Shown here: positions 1 through 9,811 of the stretch, piece after piece | Layout: each line of letters opens with the position of its first letter | How positions within the stretch are numbered: the stretch's first letter is position 1 | DNA from: Gemmatimonadaceae bacterium | GTDB lineage: Bacteria; Gemmatimonadota; Gemmatimonadetes; Gemmatimonadales; Gemmatimonadaceae | Direction: 5' to 3' | DNA: 64,000 nucleotides | Assembly (NCBI GenBank): GCA_019694735.1 | Contig: JAIBBJ010000194.1 | Coordinates: forward strand, 1-64,000 | Position numbers and translations under genes: made by a program | Notes under the pieces: generated by a model | What the model was told of the DNA's origin: nothing | What the model saw: the letters and a program-made list of their open reading frames with translations, nothing else | The model's database searches: none

Positions 1-1800
1 TGGTGTGCCGCCCGTGCGGATCGCGTACTCGCTCTCGATGCCGGTCCCGGTCGCATTGGCCGTGCCGACCCGCGCCTGGAACGCCGAGTTGGGCGACAAC
101 GAGGTCGTGGTCGTGGGTATCGACAGGAGGTCAACGGCGAGGGTGCGCACGACCACGGTCGCGGTGGCCGACGTGAAGCCGGGGGCCGTGAGCGTGATGG
201 TCCCCGTCCCCGTCACGCCCTCGAGGGCCTGGATCACGTACGGCACGCTCGTGCTCGGCGCGGTCATCGCGACGTCGATGAACGCGCTGCCGACCGTCGC
301 CGCGTTCGGCGCGACGAGGAAGCGGGTCGGGTCGGAGCTCTCCACGCGCACGGTGACGGCGCCGTAGTTCGAGGCACCCAGGGAGCCGCCCGTCGGCACC
401 TGCAGGCCGGCGCCGAGCGTTGCGCCGCCGGCGGACGTGGTCGGGGCGCTGACCGTCACGCTCACCGACGCGTTGGCGGTGCTCACGGTGCCCGGCGCCG
501 TGACGCTCACCGTGGTCGCGCCCGCGCCGAACGGATCGAGCTCCACGCCGCCGCTGGCCGCGCCGGAGGGAGAGCGCGCACTCCCGACCGGGACGGTGAC
601 CGTACGCACCTGCGCGGTGCCCGCGCTGGTCAGGAGCTGGGCGACGGCTGCGTTCCCGTTCGTCACGGTCGCCACGATGGGCGCGCCGCCCGCGCGGATG
701 CCCAACTCCGACTCGATCGCCGTGCCCGCGGCGTTCAGGGTGCCGACGCGCACCTGGAACGCCGCATTGGGCGAGAAGGTGGTGGTCGTGGACGGCACCG
801 AGATGAGGTCGATGCCGACCGGACGCACGGTGACCGTCGCGGTGCCGTCCACGAATCCCGGCGCGGAGGCGGTGACCGTGCCCGTGCCCGTCACGCCCTC
901 CATCGCCTGGATGACGTAGCTGAACGAAGTGCTCGGCGTGACGAGCGGTACGTCGAGGAAGGCGCCGCCCGGGGTGCTCAGATTCGGCGCGATGCGGAAC
1001 AGCGTCGTATCGGAGCTCGCGATGCGGACGGTGGTGGTGAGGCCGTAGTTGGAGGCGCCGAGCGACCCGCCGGAGTTGACCTGCAGCCCGGCACCGATCG
1101 TGGCGCCGCCGGCGCTGATCCCGGGCGCGACGACGGTGACGAGGCGCGTCGCGCCGGCGGTCGTGGTGGCGCCGTCCACCGTCACGCTGATGCTCGCGGT
1201 GCCGGCGCCGACCGGATCGAGCTCCCAGCCACCGCTCGCCACACCGGATGCGGAGCGGGACGAGCCGACCGGGATGGTCACGGTGACCGTGGCCCCGGTG
1301 TCCGCGGCGCTGAGCAGCCGCGCGACGCCGACCGCGCTGGTGGTGATCACGGCCGTGCGCGGCACACCGCCTGCGCGGATGCCGTACTCGGCCTCGATCG
1401 CGTCACCAGCGGCGTTCAGCACGCCGATGCGCGCCTGCGGGAACGCGTTGCCGGAGAAGGAGGTGGTGCTCGTCGGGACCGAGATCAAGTCCACCCCGAC
1501 GCCGCGCACGACCACCGTGGCCGTGGTGCTCGTGAAGCCGGGCGCCGAGACCGTGAGCGTCGCGGTGCCCGTCGCGCCCTCGATCGCGGAGATGTAGTAG
1601 GAGACGCTGCTGCTCGGCGCCGTGATCGGGATGCTGATGCTCGCCGTGCCCGGCGTGCCGGCGGCGGGGGCGACGCGCACGAGCGCGGGATCCGAGCTCG
1701 TGACGGTCACGGTGGTGCTGCCGAAGTTCGAGGCGCCGAGGGCCGCCCCCGAGTTGACCTGGAGCCCGCTCGCGATCGTCGCGCCGCCGGCCGAGATGCC
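1..1800 (-). repeat. Tandem repeats of 678-681 bp inside the Ig-like giant gene
   Basis: Equivalent points (codon for Thr or Gly in the motif GLQVNSG / GLQVPTG) lie at 1757, 1079 and 398, giving in-frame periods of 678 and 681 bp (226 and 227 codons). Each unit contains, in order, a motif like SAGGATIGAGLQV, a motif like SLGASNYG, a motif like YVIQALEGVTGTG, and a motif like IESEYGIRAGG. Copies differ at many positions, so they are diverged rather than fresh duplications. At least two full units and parts of others are inside the window, and the array continues past the left edge. Confidence 0.85.
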
Positions 1801-4800
1801 GGGGGCCGCCGCGACGCTGACGGTCGTGCTGTCGGCGAGGAGGTCCGTGCCCGTCGCGCGGATCCGCGTGGCGCAGGGCAGCACCGCCGAGCCGCCGTAG
1901 CTCACCGCGGCGGTGACGGCGTTCTGCCCCGTGGGGATCGTCACGAATGCGGGGACGTCGGCGCACGCCGCGTTGAGGCTCGTGAGCTCGATAGTCACGC
2001 CGGGCGCCGGCGCCGCGAGCGGCGACCCGCCGCTCAGGAGGCGGAGCGTCATCGTCGTGCCGAAGGTCGCGTTGAGCGAGAGGCCGGTCTCGACGATGTC
2101 GATCTGCGCGGTCGTCGACGCGAGGGTCGTGTCGGCGATCCAGCCGGGCGCCGTCGCCACGACGGTGGCCGAGCCCGTGGCGACCCCGCGCAGCGTGCCG
2201 CTGGCGAGCGTGGCGCCCGCGGGCACGCTCACCGTGCCCGTGACGACCTGCACGCGCGACGGGTCGCTGGAGGAGAGCGTGACGGAGAGGCCGCCCGCGG
2301 GCGCGGGCGCGGCGAGCTGGATCGGGATCGTCGTCGTGAGCCCGAGCGGCACGTTCTGCGACGTCGGCAGGCTCAGGATCTGGTTGGTGACGGTGACGGA
2401 GAAGGTCGCATCCGGCAGTCCGGCGGCGCTGGCGCGCACGGTCGCGGTCCCGATGCTCAGCCCCTGGACGTCGAAGTCCACGCTGAGCTGCCCGGCCGGC
2501 ACCGTGCGCGTCGCCGGCGCCGTGACCGAGAGGCGGCCCGGCGTCTCGCTCACCAGCGTCACCGCGGTACCGCCGACCGGCGCGGGCAGCGGCAGCGTGG
2601 CGCGCACCAGCGCAGGGAGGTTCACGCCGACGATCGTATCGCCGACGAGCGAGATGTTGAAGTCGGGCGGCGTCGTGACCGTGAGCGTGAAGGTGGCCGG
2701 CGTGAAGCCGTTCCGGCTCGCGACGACCTCGTACGTGCCGGGGAGCAGGCCCGCCGTCCAGGCGGTCGCGACGTACCCATCGTTGTCCGTGGTGTTGGCG
2801 GGCGGCGTGAGGGTGCCGCCGCCGGCCGAGATCGTGAAGTCGACGAATGCGTCGTCCAGGGGGGTCCCGTTGGCGCGCAGCACACGCACGCGGAGCGAGT
2901 CCGGCGCCGGGCGCGCCGCCGGGACGGACTGGCCGTCGCCGCCGACGATGACGATGCGGTTCACGCCCGTGACGACGATCGCCACCGACAGCGTGTCCGG
3001 CACCGCACCCGGGGTCGTCGCGGTCACGATCACCGATGCGGTCCATGTCCCCGGGGGGAGGAACTCCGGCGTCGCGACGAGGTCGAATGCCGTCGGCGCC
3101 GTCGTGGAGTCGAACGCGACGCCCAGCCAGTCGCTCGCGCCGGCGTCGTACTGGATCTCGGCGGCCAGGCCGGCGAGGGAGCCGGTCGCCGGCGCCGGGA
3201 CCGTGACGGTCCGGTGCAGCGAGGTCTGGCTCCCCACCGCGGCCGCGAACATCACGGAGTCCGGCGAGAGCACGATGCGCGGCACGACCACGGCCAGGCT
3301 CGGGTCGGGCCCGTACTGGGTCCATCCCGCCGGGCGGACCATCGAGGCGACCGCGACGCCGCCGGCGCCGGCGCGCGCGAACGCGAGGGTCGAGACCACG
3401 CCACCCACGGTGTCCGGCGGAACGGTGGCGCCGAACCGGTCGCGGAGGTCGAACGTCACCTCCGCCGCGAGCTGCGCGAGGGTGAACGATTCCCCGTTCG
3501 GAGTGAACCGGATGCGCGCCACGCTGCTGTCCGACGACGCGACCACGAAGGTGGCGCCGGGGCCGCCGCGCCGCAGCGCCATCGGCAGGAAGACGCCGGC
3601 GCTGTCCGCGCCCACGGTGAGCTGAAGCGCCGGGTCGGTCCCACCCACGGCTGGGACACTCGCGGGACCGAGCAGCGCGAGCCGCGCGGCTGGTGCACCG
3701 ATGGTCACGCGGATGGTGTCGGGGCGGTATCCGGCGGCCGAGACGACGAGATCGGCCACGCCAGTGGAGCCTTCGAGCGCCTGGACCCAGTAGCTCACGG
3801 CCGTGTCGCCGGCGTCCGCGAGTCGGACGATGGAGTCGCGGCCGATCGTCTCGCCGTCGAGGCCGAGCAGCACCTGCGTCGAATCGAGGGAGCGGATGGA
3901 GACCGGCAGCTCCGCGGGGGTCGATCCCGCGAGCCGTGCGAGCTGCCGGACCTGCAGGCCCGAGGCGAGCGCGAAGTCCGGCGCCGCGGCGAACTCGAGC
4001 AGCGGCACGCCCGCCGGCCAATCGGTGATGGTCGCCGGCGCGATCGCCTCGGCGAAGCCGCCGTGGGTCGCCGGCGTCGCGCCCTGCACGGCGACCGTGA
4101 AGGCACCGTTGGTCGCCCCGTCCGGGTCCGAGACGCGGAGGTAGCGGCCGCTGCCCGTCGGCGCCGTCTCGAACACGGGCGCCGAGAACACCGCGGCGCC
4201 GCTCGAGCGGATGAGCTCGAGCTGCACTGCGGCCGGATCGAAGTCGGTGAAGGTGGGGCCGAACGAGAGGTCGATGGGCGCGCCGTCGGTGATGCGGAAC
4301 GCGACGTTGCGCACGGTGACCGCGCCGCCGAAGTCGATGCCGCGCGCCGCGATGGTGCGCGTGCCGCCGGCGCCGAGCACCTCGGAGCGGACGGTGACGT
4401 TGTTCAGGTCGTAGCGCACGAGCCCGCGGACCTGCACGTCGCTGCGCAGCGTGCGCGTGAGGTTGCCCCAGTGCTCGACGTTCGACAGCCACGATGAATC
4501 GGGCCTGGCGAAGTCGACCGCACCGCTGCCGATGAGATAGAGCGTGAAGTTCGAGGTCGCGCGCAGGCTCGCTGGCGAGGTGGTCGCACGCTGGACGAGG
4601 TCGCCGCGCAGCTCGATGTCGCCGTTGGCGAGCTCGGCGCCCATCGCGCGGCCGTCGAAGAGCGCGTTCCCCTCGACCCGGAGCGAGCTGTACGTCCCGC
4701 CGAGGCGTAGGATGCCGCTCCCCGTGACGCGCAGCGACCCCGAGACGCCCATCGCGGCGACGAACGGCTGCGCGAGCGAGAAGTCGCCGTCGATCACGAG

Positions 4801-7365
4801 GTCGCCGCCGATGAAGCGGCGCTGGTTGGGCAGCACGCGCGCGCTGGCGGTGCCGGAGACACGGACCGAGCGGAGTCCGCTGACGGACCCGTCGAGCGGC
4901 AGCACCTGGCCGGTGCCGACGAGCGCGAGGGTGTCCACGGCGAGGACCGGCGCCGCGACCGCGCCCCCGACCTCGACGAGCGTGAGTCCCGCGGTCGCGC
5001 CGTCCGCGAGGGCGAGGTCGCCGCCGACGCGCAGCCGCCGCGGCTGGGCGAACGTCGGCGTGGCGACCTGCACGAGCGCGCCGGTGGCCTCGACGGTGAG
5101 GTTCCGCGAGAGTGCGAACGCGCCATCGATCCGCGTCGGGCCGCGGACGATGAGGTCGCGGAGGGTGGTGCCGTCCGCCGTGAGCAGCGTCGCGGTATCG
5201 CCGGCCGCAGGTTCGATGACGACCCGGTGCGTACCGGTCGCGGTGAAGCCGGCGCCGCCGAGCGTGACCGAGAGACCGCCCGCGACATGCAGCTCGCCCG
5301 CGGCGAACATGTCGCCCTGCCCGAACGCCTGCAGGCTGGCGAACCCGGCGTGGACCCGGTCGGCCGGGTCGAGCATCTCGAGGCGCGCGTTGCCCTGGAC
5401 GAAGAGCTGCTCCCCATCGAGGCGGACGACGTGGCCGCCCAGCGTGAGCACGCCGCTCCCGCCGAGTCCCAGCGACTTGCCGACGAGCACGAGCGAGTCG
5501 GTCAGGATCCGCCGTCCGTCCTCGATGGTCATCGGACACGCGAGGCGGCCGGCGACGGGGTGCGGCCCGTCGGTCGTCGGCGCGCCGAGCTGGAAGCCGC
5601 CGGCGACGCCGCAGCTCGCGGCGAGGACGTCGGTGCGCAGCACGAGCGCGTCGGCAACGCGGAGGACGCCGTCCCCGGTGAAGCCGACGGCACCGGCGTT
5701 GAGGCTGACGAACGCGCGGACACGCGACGCCTCGACGAGCGGCAGGTTGGTCACGCCGGTCGCCGGGATCACGACGGAGTCAGCGTCGGACGGCGCGCTC
5801 CCCTCCTGCCAGTTGCCGGCCAGCGTCCATGCGCTGCTCACCGCGCCGGTCCAGTGCCGCACGCCGGAGCCGCCGCCGGGCTGCACCGTCACGAGGACGG
5901 AATCGCGGCCGTCGTCGAGGGCGGCGCCGATCCAGGCGGTGCCGGCGGTGACGCCGACGACGCGGCCGGCGGCGTCCACGGATGCCACGGCCGGCGCGCT
6001 GGACGTCCAGGCGACCGCGCGCCCCGTGATGAGCGAGTCCGCCACGTTGTAGGTCTCGGCCGCCAGCGACTCCGCGTCCCCTGGGCCCGTCAGCGTGGTC
6101 CGCGCCGCGACCACGCGGATCCGCGTGATGCGCGTGCCGGCGACCGCGGTGCCCTGGAAGACGGCGTTCTGGAAGCCGGCACGCGACGCCGTCACCGTAT
6201 GGGCGCCGAGCGGCGAGCCGATGCGCCACTGCGTGGCCGCGTATCCGTTCGCGTCGGACGGTGCGCTGGCGGGCGAGACGGTACCGCCGCCGAGTGAGAC
6301 CGTGAAGTCCACGCTCACGCCGCCGACCGGCGCCCCGGTCGCGTCGAGCACGCGCACCTTCAGCGAATCGGGGGCGATCGCGCCCCAGTCGATCCGCTGG
6401 CCGTCCCCGGCGACGATCGCGAGGCGCGGCGTCCCCTGGACGACGATGGGGAGCGAATCGGAGATGCTCCCGCTGCTGGCGGTGATCACGGTCGTGCCGA
6501 GCGCGACCGCGGTGACGAGCCCGGTGGCGCTGACCCGCGCCACGGTCGTGTCGGTCGCCCGCCACGTGATGGGGGCCGCGGGCAGGGTGTCGTCGGCGAC
6601 GTTGAACGCCGCGGCGCGGAAGCGGACCGTGTCGCCGGCACCGGTGAGCAGCAGCCGGGGCGCGTCCACCGTGACCCGGACGACCCGCGTACCAGCGGTG
6701 GCCGTCGCGGAAACGCTCACGCTGTCGAAGCCCGGCGAGCGCGCGACGAGGCGCTGCGCGCCGACGGGGAGCCCGAGCACCCAGCGGGTCGTCGCGAGGC
6801 CAGCCGCATCGGTGCGCACGTTCGCGGCCGTGACGTCGCCGGCGCCGGCGCGGACCGTGAACTGCACGACGGTATCCGCGACGGGCTGCCCGAGCGGCCC
6901 GAGCGCGCGGACGACGATCGGCTGGAGCAGCGTGTCGCGCTGCTCCGCCGACTGCGCGTCGCCGCTGACGAGCACGAGCCGCGCGCGGCCGAGGACGGCG
7001 ACCGGGATGTCGAGCCCGAGCGCGCCGTAGGCGGCACGCACGGTCGCCGTGCCGTCACCGACGCCGCGCACGAGGCCGGTGGCGTCGACGCGGGCGACGG
7101 TCGTGTCCGTCGAGGAGTAGACGAGGGCACGCCCGGGTTCGACGGTCACGGCATTCCCCGTCGCGTCGAAGAGCGACGCGGCGAGGCGCGCCGTGTCGCC
7201 GACGGCGAGGTCGAGCCGCGCCGGCGCGACCGCGATGCGGCGCGGCGCGGTGGAGGGGCCGGCGTCAGGGCCCGTGATGATCCCGCTGCACGCGAACGCA
7301 CCCGCGAGGGCGACGAGCCCTGCGGTCGCGGACCGCCAGCGACGGGACCACCGGCGGGCCGACAT
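1..7365 (-). CDS. Giant Ig-like (Big_1/Big_2) surface protein, partial (runs off left edge)
   Basis: Not recognised as a named protein. The frame is open from the ATG at 7363-7365 to base 1 (at least 2455 codons, no stop found where I translated it), so the C-terminus lies outside the window. The N-terminus is an Arg-rich stretch, a hydrophobic segment and Cys26, a signal peptide or weak lipobox (AFAC). Visible order: alternating Big_2-like (motif TDTTVARVDATGLV near residue 95) and Big_1-like domains to about residue 500; a WTGAVSSAWTLAGNW motif near 504 that often opens passenger or beta-helix regions; a long beta-rich stretch to about 1075; a BACON-like domain around 1355-1455; another Big_1 domain around 1455-1560; then 226-227-residue tandem repeats from about 1820. 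Its ATG overlaps the stop of the upstream barrel gene (TGATG), so translation is probably coupled. Inference: exported surface adhesin or stalk. The high-Arg antisense frames here are shadows. Confidence 0.85.
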   Translation of the reverse strand, partial: MSARRWSRRWRSATAGLVALAGAFACSGIITGPDAGPSTAPRRIAVAPARLDLAVGDTARLAASLFDATGNAVTVEPGRALVYSSTDTTVARVDATGLVRGVGDGTATVRAAYGALGLDIPVAVLGRARLVLVSGDAQSAEQRDTLLQPIVVRALGPLGQPVADTVVQFTVRAGAGDVTAANVRTDAAGLATTRWVLGLPVGAQRLVARSPGFDSVSVSATATAGTRVVRVTVDAPRLLLTGAGDTVRFRAAAFNVADDTLPAAPITWRATDTTVARVSATGLVTAVALGTTVITASSGSISDSLPIVVQGTPRLAIVAGDGQRIDWGAIAPDSLKVRVLDATGAPVGGVSVDFTVSLGGGTVSPASAPSDANGYAATQWRIGSPLGAHTVTASRAGFQNAVFQGTAVAGTRITRIRVVAARTTLTGPGDAESLAAETYNVADSLITGRAVAWTSSAPAVASVDAAGRVVGVTAGTAWIGAALDDGRDSVLVTVQPGGGSGVRHWTGAVSSAWTLAGNWQEGSAPSDADSVVIPATGVTNLPLVEASRVRAFVSLNAGAVGFTGDGVLRVADALVLRTDVLAASCGVAGGFQLGAPTTDGPHPVAGRLACPMTIEDGRRILTDSLVLVGKSLGLGGSGVLTLGGHVVRLDGEQLFVQGNARLEMLDPADRVHAGFASLQAFGQGDMFAAGELHVAGGLSVTLGGAGFTATGTHRVVIEPAAGDTATLLTADGTTLRDLIVRGPTRIDGAFALSRNLTVEATGALVQVATPTFAQPRRLRVGGDLALADGATAGLTLVEVGGAVAAPVLAVDTLALVGTGQVLPLDGSVSGLRSVRVSGTASARVLPNQRRFIGGDLVIDGDFSLAQPFVAAMGVSGSLRVTGSGILRLGGTYSSLRVEGNALFDGRAMGAELANGDIELRGDLVQRATTSPASLRATSNFTLYLIGSGAVDFARPDSSWLSNVEHWGNLTRTLRSDVQVRGLVRYDLNNVTVRSEVLGAGGTRTIAARGIDFGGAVTVRNVAFRITDGAPIDLSFGPTFTDFDPAAVQLELIRSSGAAVFSAPVFETAPTGSGRYLRVSDPDGATNGAFTVAVQGATPATHGGFAEAIAPATITDWPAGVPLLEFAAAPDFALASGLQVRQLARLAGSTPAELPVSIRSLDSTQVLLGLDGETIGRDSIVRLADAGDTAVSYWVQALEGSTGVADLVVSAAGYRPDTIRVTIGAPAARLALLGPASVPAVGGTDPALQLTVGADSAGVFLPMALRRGGPGATFVVASSDSSVARIRFTPNGESFTLAQLAAEVTFDLRDRFGATVPPDTVGGVVSTLAFARAGAGGVAVASMVRPAGWTQYGPDPSLAVVVPRIVLSPDSVMFAAAVGSQTSLHRTVTVPAPATGSLAGLAAEIQYDAGASDWLGVAFDSTTAPTAFDLVATPEFLPPGTWTASVIVTATTPGAVPDTLSVAIVVTGVNRIVIVGGDGQSVPAARPAPDSLRVRVLRANGTPLDDAFVDFTISAGGGTLTPPANTTDNDGYVATAWTAGLLPGTYEVVASRNGFTPATFTLTVTTPPDFNISLVGDTIVGVNLPALVRATLPLPAPVGGTAVTLVSETPGRLSVTAPATRTVPAGQLSVDFDVQGLSIGTATVRASAAGLPDATFSVTVTNQILSLPTSQNVPLGLTTTIPIQLAAPAPAGGLSVTLSSSDPSRVQVVTGTVSVPAGATLASGTLRGVATGSATVVATAPGWIADTTLASTTAQIDIVETGLSLNATFGTTMTLRLLSGGSPLAAPAPGVTIELTSLNAACADVPAFVTIPTGQNAVTAAVSYGGSAVLPCATRIRATGTDLLADSTTVSVAAAPGISAGGATIASGLQVNSGAALGASNFGSTTVTVTSSDPALVRVAPAAGTPGTASISIPITAPSSSVSYYISAIEGATGTATLTVSAPGFTSTTATVVVRGVGVDLISVPTSTTSFSGNAFPQARIGVLNAAGDAIEAEYGIRAGGVPRTAVITTSAVGVARLLSAADTGATVTVTIPVGSSRSASGVASGGWELDPVGAGTASISVTVDGATTTAGATRLVTVVAPGISAGGATIGAGLQVNSGGSLGASNYGLTTTVRIASSDTTLFRIAPNLSTPGGAFLDVPLVTPSTSFSYVIQAMEGVTGTGTVTASAPGFVDGTATVTVRPVGIDLISVPSTTTTFSPNAAFQVRVGTLNAAGTAIESELGIRAGGAPIVATVTNGNAAVAQLLTSAGTAQVRTVTVPVGSARSPSGAASGGVELDPFGAGATTVSVTAPGTVSTANASVSVTVSAPTTSAGGATLGAGLQVPTGGSLGASNYGAVTVRVESSDPTRFLVAPNAATVGSAFIDVAMTAPSTSVPYVIQALEGVTGTGTITLTAPGFTSATATVVVRTLAVDLLSIPTTTTSLSPNSAFQARVGTANATGTGIESEYAIRTGGTP

Positions 7366-9038
7366 CAGAAGCTCCGCCCGAGCGTCGTCGTGAGGAAGCG
7401 CTCGCTGAATGCCGGGCGCGTGCCCTGCGCGCCGAACCGCAGCATCCGCGCCTGCAGGCTGAACGCGATGTCGCCGGGCAGCGTCCAGCCGAACTGCGCA
7501 CCGGCCGTGGTGACGGCGCGGGCGGAGACGAACGTCTGCGTGAAGTTCGCGGACGCGTTGACCGCGCGGAGGCCCGTCGCGCTCAGTCGCAGGCTCCCGA
7601 GCACGTTCTCGTTGTCGCCGCTCCCGTCGGGCAGGACTGCCGCGACCGAGGGGGCGACGAGCAACCACCGCGAGAGCGGCAGGGAGACCGCGAGGTTCGC
7701 GGTCTGCACGGTCACCGCCGGGGTGAGGCGCACGGGGTTGCGATCCTCATTCGACTGCCGCGCGTACGCGACGCTGACGCTCGCGCTCCGGGCACCGACC
7801 CGGAACGGCATCGCAAGGGCGGCATTGAACGTCGCGGCCCGGTTGTCGACGAGGAGCGTGTCGTTCGTGGCGTCATTGCCGGCCGCGGCGAGGAGGGCGA
7901 CCAGCGAGACCGTCAGGTTCGCGGGGAGCCGCACCGTCGCCGTGCCGGTCATGACGTCGCGGGTGGTCGTCGCGAGGCGCTGCGACGTGAGGTTGTTCTC
8001 CTGTCGCTGGAAGCGGCCCTGCAGGCCGAGCCGACCGCCCACGAGCCGCAGGTCGCCACCGAGGTTCCAGCCGCGGCGGTCGTTCACGAGGTACGCGAGC
8101 CCCAGCGAGGTGAAGCCGGCGCCGATGGACTCGTAGCCGCCACGAAGGCCGTAGCTGCGTCCCTGCCACTGCGCATCGAGGTTCCAGGCCGCGTCGCCGG
8201 AGCTCGACGTGCGCAGCGTACCGAGCCCCGGCGGCGCGCTGACGCTGTCGCCGGCGATCGCGCTGCTGGTGAGGTCGCGGGTGAGCAGCGCCCCCGCGAC
8301 CTCGCCCTTGAGCGCGAGCTTCCGCTGGAACAGCCGCAGCGAGCCGCCCAGCGCGGCGACGACGTTCTCCTGCGGCCGCGTACGCTGCTCGGGCCGGAGG
8401 TCCGCTGGCAGGGTGTCGAGGCCGAGCGTGTCGAACACGGTCTGCTCGTCCGGGATGAGGGCGTCCTGCGCGCGGACGATGCGGAGATCGAGCGAACGCT
8501 CCCCCGCGCGTCCGAGGCCGACCGCGCCCGCGATGACGCTTCGGCGGTACTGGGGCCCATCCGCCGTGGTGATGAGCGCAGCGCTCCGCCCGCCCTGCAC
8601 CGACGCGCGCCACCGCGTACGGTCCACGTCGAGGCCGAACCCGCGGATGCGGAGGCCCTGCATGGTGTACGGCGAATAGTCGCGCGCGAAGTCGCCGAGG
8701 TGGAGCTGGCCCCAGCCCCAGGTGGGCTCGAATGCGAACTGGTTGATGGACTGGCGCGCCGAATTGCCCTCGCTCGAGAGGAGCAGGTCGAACCCGACCT
8801 CGGTGGAGCCCACGAGCGCGAGGCGCGGCGTCGCCATGAGACGCCAGGTGCTGCCCGGACGGCGGCGCTCCAGTCCGTCGACCCCGTACATCTCGCTGAA
8901 CGCCTGCGCCTGGCCTCCGAGTCGACGGGTGAGCCAGTTGGCGCGCCCGGTGTCGGCGGCCGACGCCCCCACGGCCTGCGCCGCGAGCGGCGCGGCGAGG
9001 AACGACAGGACGCACGCCGCCAGATGCACGCGTCTCAC
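7365..9038 (-). CDS. Putative outer-membrane beta-barrel protein
   Basis: 557 aa, GTG start at 9036-9038 that overlaps the preceding stop as GTGA. A clean signal peptide (MRRVHLAACVLSFLAAPLAAQA) is followed by many amphipathic alternating strands rich in Gly, Arg, Ala and Leu with short turns (for example GLRIRGFGLDVD near residue 130). The chain ends in a terminal Phe (TLGRSF), the usual end of an outer-membrane barrel strand recognised by BamA. I do not recognise a family. It is the fourth gene of the five-gene operon and sits between a periplasmic helical protein and the Ig-like giant, so it is the natural candidate for an outer-membrane anchor or export pore. That role is inferred from position and fold only. 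Confidence 0.8.
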   Translation of the reverse strand: MRRVHLAACVLSFLAAPLAAQAVGASAADTGRANWLTRRLGGQAQAFSEMYGVDGLERRRPGSTWRLMATPRLALVGSTEVGFDLLLSSEGNSARQSINQFAFEPTWGWGQLHLGDFARDYSPYTMQGLRIRGFGLDVDRTRWRASVQGGRSAALITTADGPQYRRSVIAGAVGLGRAGERSLDLRIVRAQDALIPDEQTVFDTLGLDTLPADLRPEQRTRPQENVVAALGGSLRLFQRKLALKGEVAGALLTRDLTSSAIAGDSVSAPPGLGTLRTSSSGDAAWNLDAQWQGRSYGLRGGYESIGAGFTSLGLAYLVNDRRGWNLGGDLRLVGGRLGLQGRFQRQENNLTSQRLATTTRDVMTGTATVRLPANLTVSLVALLAAAGNDATNDTLLVDNRAATFNAALAMPFRVGARSASVSVAYARQSNEDRNPVRLTPAVTVQTANLAVSLPLSRWLLVAPSVAAVLPDGSGDNENVLGSLRLSATGLRAVNASANFTQTFVSARAVTTAGAQFGWTLPGDIAFSLQARMLRFGAQGTRPAFSERFLTTTLGRSF

Positions 9039-9811
9039 CGCATCCTCCCCGTGGTATCGGCCGCGAGGCGTGCCGCCTCGTCACGGCGCCCCAAGCGGTG
9101 GAGCACCTCGATCTCGTGCTCGCGGATGGCGGCGCTGGCGGGGTACACGAGCCGGAGCCGCGCGAGGTGCTCGCGCAGCCGCGGCAGCGAACCGTTGGCC
9201 TCGTGCGCACGCAACAGGGCCTCCCAGCCCGCCTCGTCGCCCGGCGCGAGCTCGAATCGTGCCTGCCGCGTCCGCAAGGCATCGGCCGGGCGGCCGAGTG
9301 CGTCGAGCGCGTCGGCGCGCCAGCGGAGGAACTGCGTGTCGCGCGGCGCGGTGAGCGCGAGGCGATCCACCAGTGCCAGTGCATCCCCGTGGTCGGCGGC
9401 GAGGATCGCCGCGCGCACCTCGGCGCGCTGGACCGGATCGTTCCCCGTCCATTCCGCGGCGAGGAAGCGGATGGCGGTGCGGCCGCGCGGGCCGGCGGCG
9501 AGCAGCTCGTCGAGTCCGGCCATCACGCGGGCGCGGGCGCGGGCCCGCTGGTCGAGGACCGCGTCATCGGCCGCGCGCAGCGTGCCGAGCCCGTCGGCGG
9601 GCATGAGCTCGCGGTCCGTGCGCGCGACCTCGCCGAGCGCGACGCGCAGCCGGTCCACGGCGGGGCGCACGAGCGGGTCGAGATCCTCGTAGCGCAACAC
9701 CGGCTGCGGCCGCGGCGCCGGAGGACGCACGGATGGCGCCGCCTGCGCGGCCGCGGGGTTCGCGGCGAGCAGCACGGCAGCGGCCGCGACGAGGGCGAGG
9801 ACCCGCCTCAC
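9035..9811 (-). CDS. Secreted alpha-helical (TPR-like) protein
   Basis: 258 aa with a signal peptide ending near AAAQA (about residue 24), then a Pro-rich linker (PSVRPPAPRPQPV) and an all-helical body. Segments such as LRWRADALDALGRPADALRTR (about 165-185) and WEALLRAHEANG (about 195) have the spacing of TPR-like helix pairs. GTG start at 9809-9811 overlaps the upstream stop (GTGA), and its own stop overlaps the next GTG. No catalytic motif is visible. Third gene of the giant-protein operon. A periplasmic adaptor or chaperone role is inferred from size, export signal and neighbours. The exact family is unknown. Confidence 0.75.
   Translation of the reverse strand: MRRVLALVAAAAVLLAANPAAAQAAPSVRPPAPRPQPVLRYEDLDPLVRPAVDRLRVALGEVARTDRELMPADGLGTLRAADDAVLDQRARARARVMAGLDELLAAGPRGRTAIRFLAAEWTGNDPVQRAEVRAAILAADHGDALALVDRLALTAPRDTQFLRWRADALDALGRPADALRTRQARFELAPGDEAGWEALLRAHEANGSLPRLREHLARLRLVYPASAAIREHEIEVLHRLGRRDEAARLAADTTGRMR

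Noticed and set aside
1-1900. CRISPR-like array
   Set aside because: The repeats are about 680 bp, diverged and in frame within one gene, not short identical repeats with spacers.
1403-5539. 1378-aa minus-strand frame
   Set aside because: Arg-rich frame-shifted shadow. The real minus-strand frame (open from 7365 to 1) encodes Big domains.
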